DNA from: Mycobacterium paraense
GTDB taxonomy: Bacteria; Actinomycetota; Actinomycetes; Mycobacteriales; Mycobacteriaceae
Assembly (NCBI RefSeq): GCF_002101815.1
Contig: NZ_LQPM01000024.1
Location: forward strand, 186,001-250,000
Direction: 5' to 3'
DNA length: 64,000 bases
The translations under genes and the position numbers were made by a program. How positions within the stretch are numbered: the first letter of the stretch is position 1; the number at the start of each line of letters is the position of its first letter. Below the pieces are notes generated by a model that saw only the letters and a program-made list of their open reading frames with translations, did no database searches and was not told the DNA's origin. Positions 36,804-45,216 of this stretch are shown here, in pieces.

Positions 36804-37829
36804 ATGCCCGGGTTGGTGGATCGGCATCCGACCGTGTCGCCGGAGCGACTCATCGCCCAATTGCGGCCGCCGCCAACGTTCGCCGACGTGAGCTTCGCGA
36901 CGTATCGCCCGGATCCGGCGGAACCGACCCAGGCGGCCGCCGTCGAGGCCTGTCAGGACTTCTGCCGGCAGGCCGTCGAGCGCCGGGCCGGCCGCCGAAA
37001 ACTGTTCGGCAAGCGGGCCGTACTGCCCGGCGTCGGGCTCTACCTCGACGGCGGCTTCGGCGTGGGCAAGACCCACCTGCTCGCCTCGGCTTACTACCAG
37101 TTGCCGGGCGCGGGACCGGAACCGCCAACCCCCAAGGCGTTCGCCACCTTTGGCGAGCTGACCCAGCTCGCCGGGGTGTTCGGGTTCGTCGAGTGCATCG
37201 AGATGCTGGCCGGTTACACCGCGGTGTGCATCGACGAGTTCGAGCTCGACGACCCCGGCAACACCACGCTGGTCTCGCGGCTGCTGTCGTCGTTGGTCGC
37301 GCGGGGAGTGTCGGTGGCCGCGACCTCCAACACCCTGCCCGAGCAGCTCGGCGAGGGCCGCTTCGCCGCCCAGGATTTCCTGCGCGAAATCAACACGCTG
37401 GCAAGCATTTTCACCACCGTGCGGATCGAGGGCCCCGACTACCGGCACCGCGGCCTGCCGCCGGCGCCGCAGCCGCTGTCCGACGAGGAGGTGGTCGCCC
37501 GCGCCGAACGGGTCGAGGGGGCGACGCTGGACGACTTCGACGCGCTGTGCGCGCACCTGGCCACCATGCACCCGTCGCGGTATCTGACGCTGATCGAGGG
37601 CGTGACGGCGGTGTTCATCACCGGCGTGCACGCCATCGACGACCAGAACGTCGCGCTGCGGTTGGTGTCGCTGACCGACCGGCTCTACGACGCGGGGATC
37701 CCGGTGGTGGCATCGGGGGAGAAGCTGGACAGCATCTTCAGCGAGGAGATGCTGGCGGGCGGTTATCGCAAGAAGTATCTGCGGGCGACGTCGCGGCTGG
37801 TGGCGCTGACCCGAGCCGGCGAAGCATGA
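36804..37829 (+). CDS. zapE: AFG1/ZapE family ATPase (Rv2670c-like)
   Basis: A 341-residue P-loop ATPase. Walker A is LDGGFGVGKTHLLASAYY, Walker B is AVCIDEFELDDPGN, followed by a sensor ATSNTLPEQLGEGRF. ZapE in proteobacteria acts at the division ring; Afg1 aids mitochondrial complex turnover. Its role in mycobacteria is not established. MPGLVDRHPTV chosen as the start; an ATG at 36777 is in frame. Its last 92 bp overlap the convergent GNAT gene. Confidence 0.9.
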   Translation: MPGLVDRHPTVSPERLIAQLRPPPTFADVSFATYRPDPAEPTQAAAVEACQDFCRQAVERRAGRRKLFGKRAVLPGVGLYLDGGFGVGKTHLLASAYYQLPGAGPEPPTPKAFATFGELTQLAGVFGFVECIEMLAGYTAVCIDEFELDDPGNTTLVSRLLSSLVARGVSVAATSNTLPEQLGEGRFAAQDFLREINTLASIFTTVRIEGPDYRHRGLPPAPQPLSDEEVVARAERVEGATLDDFDALCAHLATMHPSRYLTLIEGVTAVFITGVHAIDDQNVALRLVSLTDRLYDAGIPVVASGEKLDSIFSEEMLAGGYRKKYLRATSRLVALTRAGEA

Positions 37830-38304
37830 GGTAGTCGTTCTCGGTGCGGCCGCCCACTTGAAACGTCCTGGTGCCGTTGATCGTAAAGCCGCTCTTGGCG
37901 TAAAAGCGTTGCGCGCGTTGGTTGGCCTGGTTGACGCCCAGCCACACGCTGCGCGCGCCCCACCGTTCGGCCGTGGCCAGCGCCAGGTCCATCAGCGCCG
38001 CCGACACCCCGTCGCCGTGGTGGTCGGGCAGCACGTAGATCTTCGACAGCTCGGCGGTGTCGGAGCCGTCACGGATGAGCATGGCGTAGCCGACGATTCG
38101 CCCGCCCCGCGCGGCGGTGATGACCGCGCGGTCCGGGTCGGCCAGGTATTCCGCGAAGCGCTCCGCCGACAGGTTGGCCTCGACGAACGACGCGATGTCC
38201 TCAGCAGCGGTCGACGGCGGGCAGGCCAGCGGAAAGGTTTGGGCCGCAACGGCAGCCAGCTCGCCGGCGTCGACCGAACCCGTCGATAGCGTCAGAGATT
38301 CCAC
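37738..38304 (-). CDS. GNAT-family N-acetyltransferase (Rv2669-like)
   Basis: A 188-residue protein from GTG (VESLTLSTGSVDAGELA). Acetyl-CoA motif A is LSKIYVLPDHHGDGVSAAL, and motif B is WLGVNQANQRAQRFYAKSGF. The domain ends near residue 160; the extra 25-residue tail, rich in Pro/Ala/Ser, runs into the zapE 3' end. Its start overlaps the upstream exported-protein gene by 13 bp. Substrate unknown. Confidence 0.87.
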   Translation of the reverse strand: MESLTLSTGSVDAGELAAVAAQTFPLACPPSTAAEDIASFVEANLSAERFAEYLADPDRAVITAARGGRIVGYAMLIRDGSDTAELSKIYVLPDHHGDGVSAALMDLALATAERWGARSVWLGVNQANQRAQRFYAKSGFTINGTRTFQVGGRTENDYLMLRRLGSAPPAATSPADTSCDNRPPASPR

Positions 38305-38801
38305 TGCGCGAGGTGATAGCCCGTCTTCCGGTCCAGCAGGACGACGGTGGACACCGGGTCGCGGTAGGCGTCCCAATACGCCCCGCCGCGCACGATCGCC
38401 CCGTTCGGCGCGTTGCCGAGCACGTTGGACAGCTCGTCGGGCGCGTCGGTGGCGCGCTGTTTGTAGGCGTCGGCGAACGGCGTCACGCCGTCGAAGCTGA
38501 ACACGGTCGCCATGATGTAGGGGTTGGGCACCCGGACGGCGCGGACCGTCACGTCGGCGCGGTTCGGGGTGCTGCCGGGGAAGCTTTTGATCGGCACGCC
38601 GCTGCGCGTGTAGCCGAACCCCGGCGGCGGGTCGCAAGGGGTCACGCCGCTCACGGTGATGTCGGCGACGTAGTCGCCGGTGTCCACCCGCAGGGTGTCA
38701 CCGATGTGGCCGATCGGCGCGTCGCCGGCCCACGCGCGCGGCGCCGCGAGGTTCGCGGCCGCAACCAGCAGGATTGACAGGGCGATCAGCCAGCGGTGCA
38801 T
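38292..38801 (-). CDS. Exported protein (Rv2668-like)
   Basis: A 169-residue protein starting MHRWLIALSILLVAAANLAA, a clear signal peptide with a likely cleavage after AWA (about residue 26). The mature part has GDTLRVDTGDYVADITVSGV and a CDPPPGFGYTRSG segment. Function unknown. It lies between clpC2 and the GNAT gene on the same strand. Confidence 0.85.
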   Translation of the reverse strand: MHRWLIALSILLVAAANLAAPRAWAGDAPIGHIGDTLRVDTGDYVADITVSGVTPCDPPPGFGYTRSGVPIKSFPGSTPNRADVTVRAVRVPNPYIMATVFSFDGVTPFADAYKQRATDAPDELSNVLGNAPNGAIVRGGAYWDAYRDPVSTVVLLDRKTGYHLAQWNL

Positions 38802-38822
38802 CCTCGCATGATCGCACACGCG

Positions 38823-39560
38823 CTACGGCGAGGGGGAGGGGTTCTTGCCGGCGCTCAGCGATTCGAGCGCGTCCACCAGATCGGCCTCGACGCGGTCCTT
38901 GTCCACGCCGGACCGGTGCAGCGGCCCGGCCCCGTCCTCGAGCTCGAGCAGCGCCAGCAGCAGGTGCTCGGTGCCGATGTAGTTGTGGCCCAGCCGGAGT
39001 GCCTCACGGAAGGTCAGCTCGAGCGCCTTGCGCGCGGGCCCGCTGAACGGGATGAGCTCGGGCGGTTCGCCGGCGGAGGGCGGCAGGGTGACGGCGGCGC
39101 GAATCGTCTCGGCGTCCACCTTCTGCAGCTGCAGCAGCACCGTGGCCAGCGCGGCCGGGTCGCTGAGCACGCCGAGCAGCAGGTGGTCCGGCGTGATCTC
39201 GCCGTTGCCGGCTTCGTGCGCGGCGTTCTGGGCCGCCACCACCGCGCTGCGCGCCCGCGGCGTGAAGCGCCCGAAGCCCTGTTCGGGGTCCAGCGTGGTG
39301 GCCTCGGCCCGCGGGACGAACCGCTTCTGGGCGGCCTGTTTGGTGACGCCCATGCTCTTGCCGATGTCGGTCCACGAGGCCCCCGAGCGGCGGGCCTGAT
39401 CGACGAAATGCCCGATCAGGTGGTCGGCGACCTCGCCCAGGTGTTCGGCGGCCAGGACGGCGTCCGCGAGCTGGTCCAGCACGTCCGGGTGGACCCGTTT
39501 GATCGCGTTGATCAGCTCGTCGAGGCGGACGGGGTAGGCGATGGGCATCGGTTCGGACAT
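38823..39560 (-). CDS. clpC2: ClpC2: Clp N-terminal-domain protein with N-terminal helix-turn-helix
   Basis: A 245-residue protein without AAA+ modules. Residues about 10-80 contain a helix-turn-helix-like segment (GASWTDIGKSMGVTKQAAQKR), and residues about 90-240 form two Clp-N repeats (FTPRARSAVVAAQNAA, ITPDHLLLGVL; IPFSGPARKALELTFREA, IGTEHLLLALLEL). ClpC2 homologues bind ClpC1-targeting antibiotics such as cyclomarin. The DNA-binding segment and two operators just upstream suggest self-repression. No Shine-Dalgarno precedes the ATG; MPIAYPV at 39548 is an alternative start. Confidence 0.92.
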   Translation of the reverse strand: MSEPMPIAYPVRLDELINAIKRVHPDVLDQLADAVLAAEHLGEVADHLIGHFVDQARRSGASWTDIGKSMGVTKQAAQKRFVPRAEATTLDPEQGFGRFTPRARSAVVAAQNAAHEAGNGEITPDHLLLGVLSDPAALATVLLQLQKVDAETIRAAVTLPPSAGEPPELIPFSGPARKALELTFREALRLGHNYIGTEHLLLALLELEDGAGPLHRSGVDKDRVEADLVDALESLSAGKNPSPSP

Positions 39561-39563
39561 GCC

Positions 39564-39609
39564 GTCAACATTAGGTTGACGACGCGGATTCTGTCAACCT
39601 CAGGTTGAC
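39564..39609. promoter_or_regulatory. Two 17-bp palindromic operators upstream of clpC2
   Basis: GTCAACATTAGGTTGAC (39564-39580) and GTCAACCTCAGGTTGAC (39593-39609) share GTCAAC-N5-GTTGAC with centres 29 bp apart. The proximal copy ends three bases before the clpC2 ATG, so binding would block transcription or translation start. They also lie 50 bases before the divergent DUF732 gene. ClpC2 itself is the most likely ligand. Confidence 0.75.
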
Positions 39610-39658
39610 GACCATTTGGGCTGCGAAACGGCTTTCGTTCTGCGACGATCAGTGGGCT

Positions 39659-39991
39659 GTGAAACCGCTGCTCCTGACGATGCTGAGCCTCGCCGCCCTG
39701 GTCGGCGTGGCCGGTCCGGCGCGGGCCGACGGCACCGACGACGCGTTCCTCGCCTCGCTGCGCGCGGCGGGCATCACCTTTCCGGACCCGGGCCCGGCCA
39801 TCGGGGCCGGAAGATGGGTCTGCGAGGCCGTGGGCAAGGGGACGCAGATGGCGGACGTCGTCAAGACCGTCCAGTCCCAGAACCCCGGCCTGCACGGCGA
39901 CAACGCCGCCAGGTTCACCGCGATCGCGGCCAACGTGTACTGCCCGCAATCCCTGACGGTCACCAGCACGAAGATCGACGGCGGCGCATAA
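39659..39991 (+). CDS. DUF732 secreted protein
   Basis: A 110-residue exported protein from GTG (VKPLLLTMLSLAALVGVAG); the signal peptide ends near ARA-DG. The mature DUF732 domain has DDAFLASLRAAGITFPDPGPAI and two cysteines (WVCEAVGKG and NVYCPQS) likely to form a disulfide. A family common in mycobacteria with no known function. Divergent from clpC2. Confidence 0.88.
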   Translation: MKPLLLTMLSLAALVGVAGPARADGTDDAFLASLRAAGITFPDPGPAIGAGRWVCEAVGKGTQMADVVKTVQSQNPGLHGDNAARFTAIAANVYCPQSLTVTSTKIDGGA

Positions 39992-40104
39992 CCCCCGTCA
40001 TTGGTTTTTTACATTCGCGTTCGCGAACACGCGGTTAACGAAACCTGTCGTCAACATTTCGCCTTTACGCTCCTGGGAAACAACGGCCCAGCTAAGGATG
40101 CAAT

Positions 40105-41589
40105 TTGGACTTCGTCCAGGCGCAGTTGATCAATCCACTGAGCAATGCCCTGAATGGCCACGTCCTCGTTTACCTGCTGCTCGGCGTCGGCGTCTATTTC
40201 ACGGTCCGCACCCGATTCATTCAGATCCGCTACTTCCCCCGCATGCTTCGCCAGCTCCGCAGATCCCACCGCCAAGACGGTGGGATCTCCTCTTTTCAGG
40301 CCTTCTGCGTCGGCCTCGCATCGCGGGTGGGCACCGGCAACATCGCCGGCGTCGCGATCGCGCTCACCGTCGGCGGCCCCGGCGCGATCTTCTGGATGTG
40401 GGTGGTGGCCGCGGTCGGCATGGCCACGGCGCTGATCGAGGCCACCCTCGCCCAGATCTTCAAGGTCCGCTCCGGCGACGGCGCATTCCGCGGCGGCCCG
40501 GCGTTTTACATCCAGCGCGGTCTGCGCTCGCGGACGGGCGGCGTCCTGTTCGCCGTGCTGCTGGTGGTCGCGTTCTCCACCGCGTTCAACATGGTGGAGA
40601 CCAACGCGATCAGCGGCGTGTTGAAGTCGTCGCACGGCGTCGACGTCGGTTGGACGACAGCGGCTTTGGCCGTGCTGGCGGGGTCCGTGCTCTTCGGCGG
40701 GGTGCGGCGGGTGGCCAAGGTCGCCGAGCTGGTCATCCCGGTCGTCGCAGTGATGTATGCGCTGCTGGCGCTGACGATCGTGGCGGTCAACATCACGGCG
40801 CTGCCGGCCGTCATCGAGGAGATCGTCGGCGGCGCGTTCGGAATCCGCCAGCTGGCAGGCGGTTTCGCCGGCGGCATCGCGACGGCCATGCTGACCGGGG
40901 TCAAGCGCGGGCTGTTCGCCTGCGAGGCGGGCATGGGCAGTTCGCCCAACATCGCGGGCGCGGCGACGGTGTCACATCCGGTGGAGCAGGGGCTGATTCA
41001 GTCGCTCGCCGTGTTCGTCGACACCATGGTGATCTGCACGGCCACCGCGTTCATCGTGCTGATGTCGGGGCCCGGCGTCTACGATCCGGCGCGCACCGGT
41101 TCGGTGGCGGGCGCGAGCCTGACCGAGTCGGCGATCGCCGTCGGCCTCGGATCGTGGACCACCGTGCTGATGACGACCGTCGTCTTCGTCTTCGCGTTCG
41201 CCTCGGTGCTCAGCAATTACGTCTGCGCCGAGGCCAACCTGTTCTTCCTGGGCGGCCGCCATCTGGCGGTCAACGCCCTGAAAGCCGTGACGCTGCTGGC
41301 CATCGTCTTCGGCGCGATGTCTCAGCTCACCGTGGTGTGGGCGCTCGCCGACCTCGCGATGGCGCTGATGGCCATCGCCAACCTGGTCGCGATCTGCCTG
41401 CTGGGCAAGTGGGCGTTCGCGGCGGTGCGCGACTTTCATCGCCAGTCCGCCCGGGGCGTCCGGCCGGTCTTCGTCGCCAGCGCGGCCGGGCTGCCCGGCG
41501 CTCTCGACGGCGACATCTGGGAGATCCCCGAGCGCCGCCAGCTCGGCGCCCTGCCCGAGTCGTTGCGGCTCAGCCGCCCGGCGGCTTAG
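40105..41589 (+). CDS. Alanine/glycine:cation symporter (AGCS family)
   Basis: A 494-residue membrane transporter for alanine or glycine with Na+ or H+. It starts at TTG (DFVQAQLINPLSNAL follows), with AAGGA seven bases before. Signatures: VRTRFIQIRYFPRMLRQL, FQAFCVGLASRVGTGNIAGV (family motif), AFRGGPAFYIQRGL and CEAGMGSSPNIAGAA. About 10 helices. The C-terminal ~50 residues are hydrophilic. Confidence 0.92.
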   Translation: MDFVQAQLINPLSNALNGHVLVYLLLGVGVYFTVRTRFIQIRYFPRMLRQLRRSHRQDGGISSFQAFCVGLASRVGTGNIAGVAIALTVGGPGAIFWMWVVAAVGMATALIEATLAQIFKVRSGDGAFRGGPAFYIQRGLRSRTGGVLFAVLLVVAFSTAFNMVETNAISGVLKSSHGVDVGWTTAALAVLAGSVLFGGVRRVAKVAELVIPVVAVMYALLALTIVAVNITALPAVIEEIVGGAFGIRQLAGGFAGGIATAMLTGVKRGLFACEAGMGSSPNIAGAATVSHPVEQGLIQSLAVFVDTMVICTATAFIVLMSGPGVYDPARTGSVAGASLTESAIAVGLGSWTTVLMTTVVFVFAFASVLSNYVCAEANLFFLGGRHLAVNALKAVTLLAIVFGAMSQLTVVWALADLAMALMAIANLVAICLLGKWAFAAVRDFHRQSARGVRPVFVASAAGLPGALDGDIWEIPERRQLGALPESLRLSRPAA

Positions 41590-41710
41590 CCGAGGAATCG
41601 CTCCCGGGGCGGTCGGAAAAAATGGGAAGTTGAACCGGCTCCGGGTCACGACCGTTGTCGGACACGACCTCGGGCTCGTAGCGATGCGAAAAGAGATCCG
41701 ATGAATTCAT
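41570..41710 (-). CDS. Possible 46-residue protein
   Basis: An ATG-initiated minus-strand frame beginning MNSSDLFSHRYEPEV and ending AKPPGG, with AAGGA ten bases upstream of the ATG. Hydrophilic, no membrane segment. Its 3' end overlaps the convergent symporter gene by 20 bp. It occupies an otherwise gene-free gap. Function unknown; the call rests only on frame and ribosome site. Confidence 0.4.
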   Translation of the reverse strand: MNSSDLFSHRYEPEVVSDNGRDPEPVQLPIFSDRPGSDSSAKPPGG

Positions 41711-41889
41711 CGGGCGGGGTCCTTAAATTGGTCGGGTCTGGGTTGATCTGTCGAGAGAAGACGATCGGTTCTGAGCTGCGCGTCTGCTAGACAAAATGTC
41801 CAGGCGGCAGGCCCAACGCGAACGGCTTACCACCCAACCTACACGCGAGCCTCGCGGGCGACCGCGCACGCGGCAATAGGCTAACGGCT

Positions 41890-42828
41890 ATGCGCGTCGA
41901 TTTGGGGCCGCTGACGTGGGCCGCCCTGGTCCAGACCTGGCGTCTGGACTTGGTCTCCGCGGCGGTCATTGTGGTGGTGGCCACCGCATATGCGTGGTGT
42001 TACCGGCGCGGCCGCAGCGTGGACCGCACGGTCGGGCCCGCCCAGGCCGGCTGCTTCGGGGCCGGCGTCGCGCTGTGGGCGCTGGCGACGATGAGCTCGG
42101 TCGGCGCCTACGCCAACGCCCTGTTCTGGATGCGCGCGCTGCAGGTGCTGATGCTGCTCTACCTCGTGCCGTTTTTCCTGGCGCAGGGTAAGCCGGTCAC
42201 CGTCGTGCGCGACGCGCTCGGCGCATCCGGGCGCGAGCGCATCGACCGGCTGCTGGCGACCCGGTCCGCGCGGGTGCTCGCCCACCCGTTGACCACGTCG
42301 CTGGCGATGCTGGGTACGCCGTGGCTGCTGTACCTGACGCCCTGGTACACCGCGTCCCTCGACAACGAATGGATCGGCGCGCCCACGCGTATCCTGTTGG
42401 TGGCCATCGGTTTTGGCTATTTCTACGCCCGGCTGCAGGCGGATCCCGTGCCCCGCAGGTACCCCCAGGGGATTTCGTTGCTCATCACCGTCGCCGAGGC
42501 GCTCGGCGACGGCGTGCTGGGATTGGTGATCTGGCAGGGCCCGTTGATCGGCGCGGCGTATTACGCGGCGTTGCACCGATCGTGGGGGCCGGATCAGCGG
42601 CTCGACCAGACGATCGGCGCGGGCGTCTTGTGGATCCTCGGGGACCTGGTCGGCTGGCCGTTCGTGCTGCTGCTGATGCGCGCGCTGTCCCGCGACGACA
42701 AGGCGCGCGCGGTTGAGGTCGACGCCGAGCTGGACGCCGTCGAAGCCGACCAGGGCGACACCGCCGCGCCGTCCGGATTGTGGTGGGAGAACGATCCCGA
42801 GCTGCGCGAGCGGTTCCGGCGCCGTTAA
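41890..42828 (+). CDS. CtaG-like cytochrome c oxidase assembly membrane protein
   Basis: A 312-residue integral membrane protein with about seven helices from residue 20 to 260. Features of the caa3_CtaG family: WALATMSSVGAYANALFWMRALQVLMLL, VPFFLAQGKPVT and LHRSWGPDQRLDQTIGAGVLW. Such proteins help copper insertion or assembly of oxidases, but the M. tuberculosis counterparts are not well characterised. Acidic C-terminal tail. ATG start; followed 12 bases later by a DUF732 gene. Confidence 0.85.
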   Translation: MRVDLGPLTWAALVQTWRLDLVSAAVIVVVATAYAWCYRRGRSVDRTVGPAQAGCFGAGVALWALATMSSVGAYANALFWMRALQVLMLLYLVPFFLAQGKPVTVVRDALGASGRERIDRLLATRSARVLAHPLTTSLAMLGTPWLLYLTPWYTASLDNEWIGAPTRILLVAIGFGYFYARLQADPVPRRYPQGISLLITVAEALGDGVLGLVIWQGPLIGAAYYAALHRSWGPDQRLDQTIGAGVLWILGDLVGWPFVLLLMRALSRDDKARAVEVDAELDAVEADQGDTAAPSGLWWENDPELRERFRRR

Positions 42829-42840
42829 GCTGGCCAGGCC

Positions 42841-43200
42841 ATGAGACTTCTGTGGGGGGTGGCGATCGCCGTCGCCGCGATCGGCCTGGCCGCGCCGGCC
42901 CATGCCGACCCGGACCCCAACGCCGACCCGGCGACAGACGCCGACTTCCTCGCCGCGCTCAGGTTCGCCGGCATCACCTACCAGGACCCCAACGCCGCGA
43001 TATCGACCGCCAAGACGCTGTGCCAGTTGGAGGACTCGGGATCGTCCGAGGACGAGATCATCGGAAACCTTCAGCAGCGCAACGGGTTCAGCGGAAACGG
43101 CGCGGCCAAGTTCACCGTGATCGCGGTCGGCGCCTACTGCCCGAAGTACCTCACCGGCGAGGGTCGCGGCCCCAAGCCCGAGGGCGCGGCCGGCGACTAG
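42841..43200 (+). CDS. DUF732 secreted protein
   Basis: A 119-residue exported protein: MRLLWGVAIAVAAIGLAAPA signal peptide, cleavage likely after AHA. The DUF732 domain has DADFLAALRFAGITYQDPNA and two Cys (TLCQLEDS, GAYCPKYL). Its last 33 bp plus the next 8 form a 41-bp sequence repeated at 46802-46842, where it no longer belongs to a gene of this type. Confidence 0.9.
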   Translation: MRLLWGVAIAVAAIGLAAPAHADPDPNADPATDADFLAALRFAGITYQDPNAAISTAKTLCQLEDSGSSEDEIIGNLQQRNGFSGNGAAKFTVIAVGAYCPKYLTGEGRGPKPEGAAGD

Positions 43201-43208
43201 CCGCGGCT
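43168..43208. repeat. Left 41-bp direct repeat (3' end of DUF732 gene)
   Basis: Starts GGCCCCAAGCCCGAGGGCGC and ends CCGCGGCT. It is 40/41 identical to 46802-46842 (C at 43197 against T at 46831). It covers the last codons and stop of the DUF732 gene. Confidence 0.9.
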
Positions 43209-43233
43209 GGCCTGGGACTCGACCTCAGCGGCG

Positions 43234-44880
43234 TCATGTATCGAGCCGATGGAAGTAGTCGCGCACGCGGTCGAAATCCATGGCGTCATTGCGATAGCCG
43301 ACATACTTGTCCGGTCGGATCAGATACAGGCTGGGGCGCCGGACCCCGTACCGGTTGTGCACGTCGCTGCGTAGATCGGCGTAGACGCCGGGGGTGGACC
43401 CAGAGGCCACATGGCACCGGGTGATCACGTGGACCTGTCCATTCCCGGCCATGACTTGTTCGGCGTGGAGCTTCCACTCGGTCAACGCGTCGGGCCTCGA
43501 TTCGTCCGCGGCGAAGAGCAACAGGTGATGGCCGAGGGCTCGGAACAGGTGCCGCAGGGCCACCGGCCCCGATTCGGTCTCGACATACCCATCCCGAACG
43601 ACTTCACCGGCCTCCGGACCGGCTTCGGAGTCGCTCCACGGCCGCGGCTTGGCGTTGACCCAATGCTCGTAGACCAGTGCGCTGTTGCGGTAGTTGACCA
43701 GGTGCTCGCCGAGGGCATTCGAGAACTTCTGCTGCGCGGTGTTGAGCTCGCCGAACAAACGCAGGGCGTGGCGGCGCACCCGACGAGCGACCAGGGCGTT
43801 CCCGGTCGCGACGCGGGTAGCGGTTGATGTTGCGTTGATGACCGAGCTTGCGACCGGCCGGCGTTCGGACTGGTAGCTGTCGAGAAGCCTGGGATCGCGG
43901 CGGTCGGCAACGACGAGGGCGAGCTTCCAGCCGAGGTTATAGGCGTCCTGCATACCGGTATTCATGCCCTGGCCGCCGATCGGGCTGTGACTGTGTGCGG
44001 CGTCGCCGGCCAATAACACTCGGCCGCTGCGGAATTGCATCGCCAGCCCTTCACGGGCCACGAAGGCTGAACTCCACTGCAGGTCGCGCAGTCGCGGGTC
44101 CAGCGGGGTGCGCTCGCCGACGTTGGCGGCGAAGTCGATCAGCCCGGGCCGCCCGGGCGGGTGGTCGTCAGCGGCGTTGGTGATGATCCGCCAGTAACCA
44201 CCCGGCATCGGGAATACCGCGACCAGCCCGGTCTTCGCGAACCAGACGTGGAAGCAGTCGCGCGGGATGTCCCAGTCTGCGGCGACGTCCCCGAGGATAA
44301 AGTTTCGACGGAGATCCGCTGTCTCCCATCCGATTCCGGCCGCTGTGCGCACGGTGCTGTGGGCGCCGTCGCAGCCGATCAGCCAGCCGGCGCTGAACCG
44401 TTCGCTGCGGCCGCCCGGATGGACGATTTCGGCGGTGACGACGCCGTCATCGGGCCGAAAGGAGGCCAGGCGTGTTTCCCACTCGACTTCGACACCCAGT
44501 TTTTCTACCTTGTCGCGGAGCAGTTCGACCGTCTGCCACTGCGGCAGGACCAGGTCGATCGGGAATGGCGAGTCGAGGGCGGTGAGGTCCAGCTCCGCCA
44601 CGGCGGTGGAATCCTGGTGGAAGTTGAGTCTTCGCAACGGTATTCCGCGTTGGAGTGCAGCCGCCGCAATGCCAAGATCATCAAGCAACTCCAGCGATCG
44701 CGCCGCCACGGCTACGGCCCGGCTTTCCTTCACCTCGGCCTTCCCGGCGTCGATGACCCGCGGGATCACACCGCGCCGGGCCAGCTCGGCCGCCAGCACC
44801 AAACCGGTGGGCCCGGCACCCACAATCAAGATTTCGGCGCCTTCATGCTCGGAAGCCCGTCGCCGCGGCTGTGCGTTCAC
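43234..44880 (-). CDS. FAD-dependent aromatic/polyketide monooxygenase (FAD_binding_3)
   Basis: A 548-residue class A flavoprotein hydroxylase. GTG start with AAGGA five bases upstream. GxGxxG motif ILIVGAGPTGLVLAAELA, then the DG motif LIGCDGAHSTVRTAAG, then GD motif RVLLAGDAAHSHSPIGGQGM. A C-terminal thioredoxin-like domain (about 440-548) is typical of PgaE/RdmE and phenol-hydroxylase types. Likely hydroxylates an aromatic or antibiotic-like compound with NAD(P)H. Third gene of the TetR-controlled run; related enzymes can inactivate antibiotics. Confidence 0.88.
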   Translation of the reverse strand: MNAQPRRRASEHEGAEILIVGAGPTGLVLAAELARRGVIPRVIDAGKAEVKESRAVAVAARSLELLDDLGIAAAALQRGIPLRRLNFHQDSTAVAELDLTALDSPFPIDLVLPQWQTVELLRDKVEKLGVEVEWETRLASFRPDDGVVTAEIVHPGGRSERFSAGWLIGCDGAHSTVRTAAGIGWETADLRRNFILGDVAADWDIPRDCFHVWFAKTGLVAVFPMPGGYWRIITNAADDHPPGRPGLIDFAANVGERTPLDPRLRDLQWSSAFVAREGLAMQFRSGRVLLAGDAAHSHSPIGGQGMNTGMQDAYNLGWKLALVVADRRDPRLLDSYQSERRPVASSVINATSTATRVATGNALVARRVRRHALRLFGELNTAQQKFSNALGEHLVNYRNSALVYEHWVNAKPRPWSDSEAGPEAGEVVRDGYVETESGPVALRHLFRALGHHLLLFAADESRPDALTEWKLHAEQVMAGNGQVHVITRCHVASGSTPGVYADLRSDVHNRYGVRRPSLYLIRPDKYVGYRNDAMDFDRVRDYFHRLDT

Positions 44881-44917
44881 ACCGATCCTTTCGTTGTTCA
44901 CCGCGAAGGCGGCCGGG

Positions 44918-45205
44918 TCATTGAATCCGCTGCGCCCCATACCAAACGCCGTCCGGAGCGCCGACCGCCCCGGCCCGTTCGCGGGCGGCCGCCAGTTCGG
45001 CGGAGGTAGCGAATTCACGAGCCTTGGTGAGGTCGTGCATATCCATGACGACGATGACGGTGTCGGGGTCGCCGGCATCGATGTAGGTTCCCGTGACCAC
45101 CAGGCCGTGTTCGCGACGCACGCGGTCAAGCTCGGGATCGCGGAATACGGTGTTCCACCGCTCGACGCTGGCGACCCGTTGCTTGACGAGCATTACTCCG
45201 GTCAT
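44918..45205 (-). CDS. Small dimeric alpha/beta-barrel protein (ABM-like)
   Basis: A 95-residue protein starting MTGVMLVKQRVASVERWNTV with GGAGGAG just upstream. Length and alternating strand-helix pattern (VVTGTYIDAGDPDTVIVVMDMHD) fit a ferredoxin-like dimeric alpha/beta-barrel family. Such proteins can be monooxygenases or cyclases. Between the methyltransferase (11 bases upstream) and the flavin monooxygenase in one operon. Confidence 0.72.
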   Translation of the reverse strand: MTGVMLVKQRVASVERWNTVFRDPELDRVRREHGLVVTGTYIDAGDPDTVIVVMDMHDLTKAREFATSAELAAARERAGAVGAPDGVWYGAQRIQ

Positions 45206-45216
45206 GACTCCTCCTG

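Noticed and set aside
34452..37631. 1059-residue minus frame
   Set aside because: Only the part from 36011 down is the hydrolase; the rest is shadow of ribD-like and zapE.
40010..40040. CGCGTTCGCGAACACGCG palindrome-like sequence before the symporter
   Set aside because: Arms are short and interrupted, a chance event is likely in GC-rich DNA.
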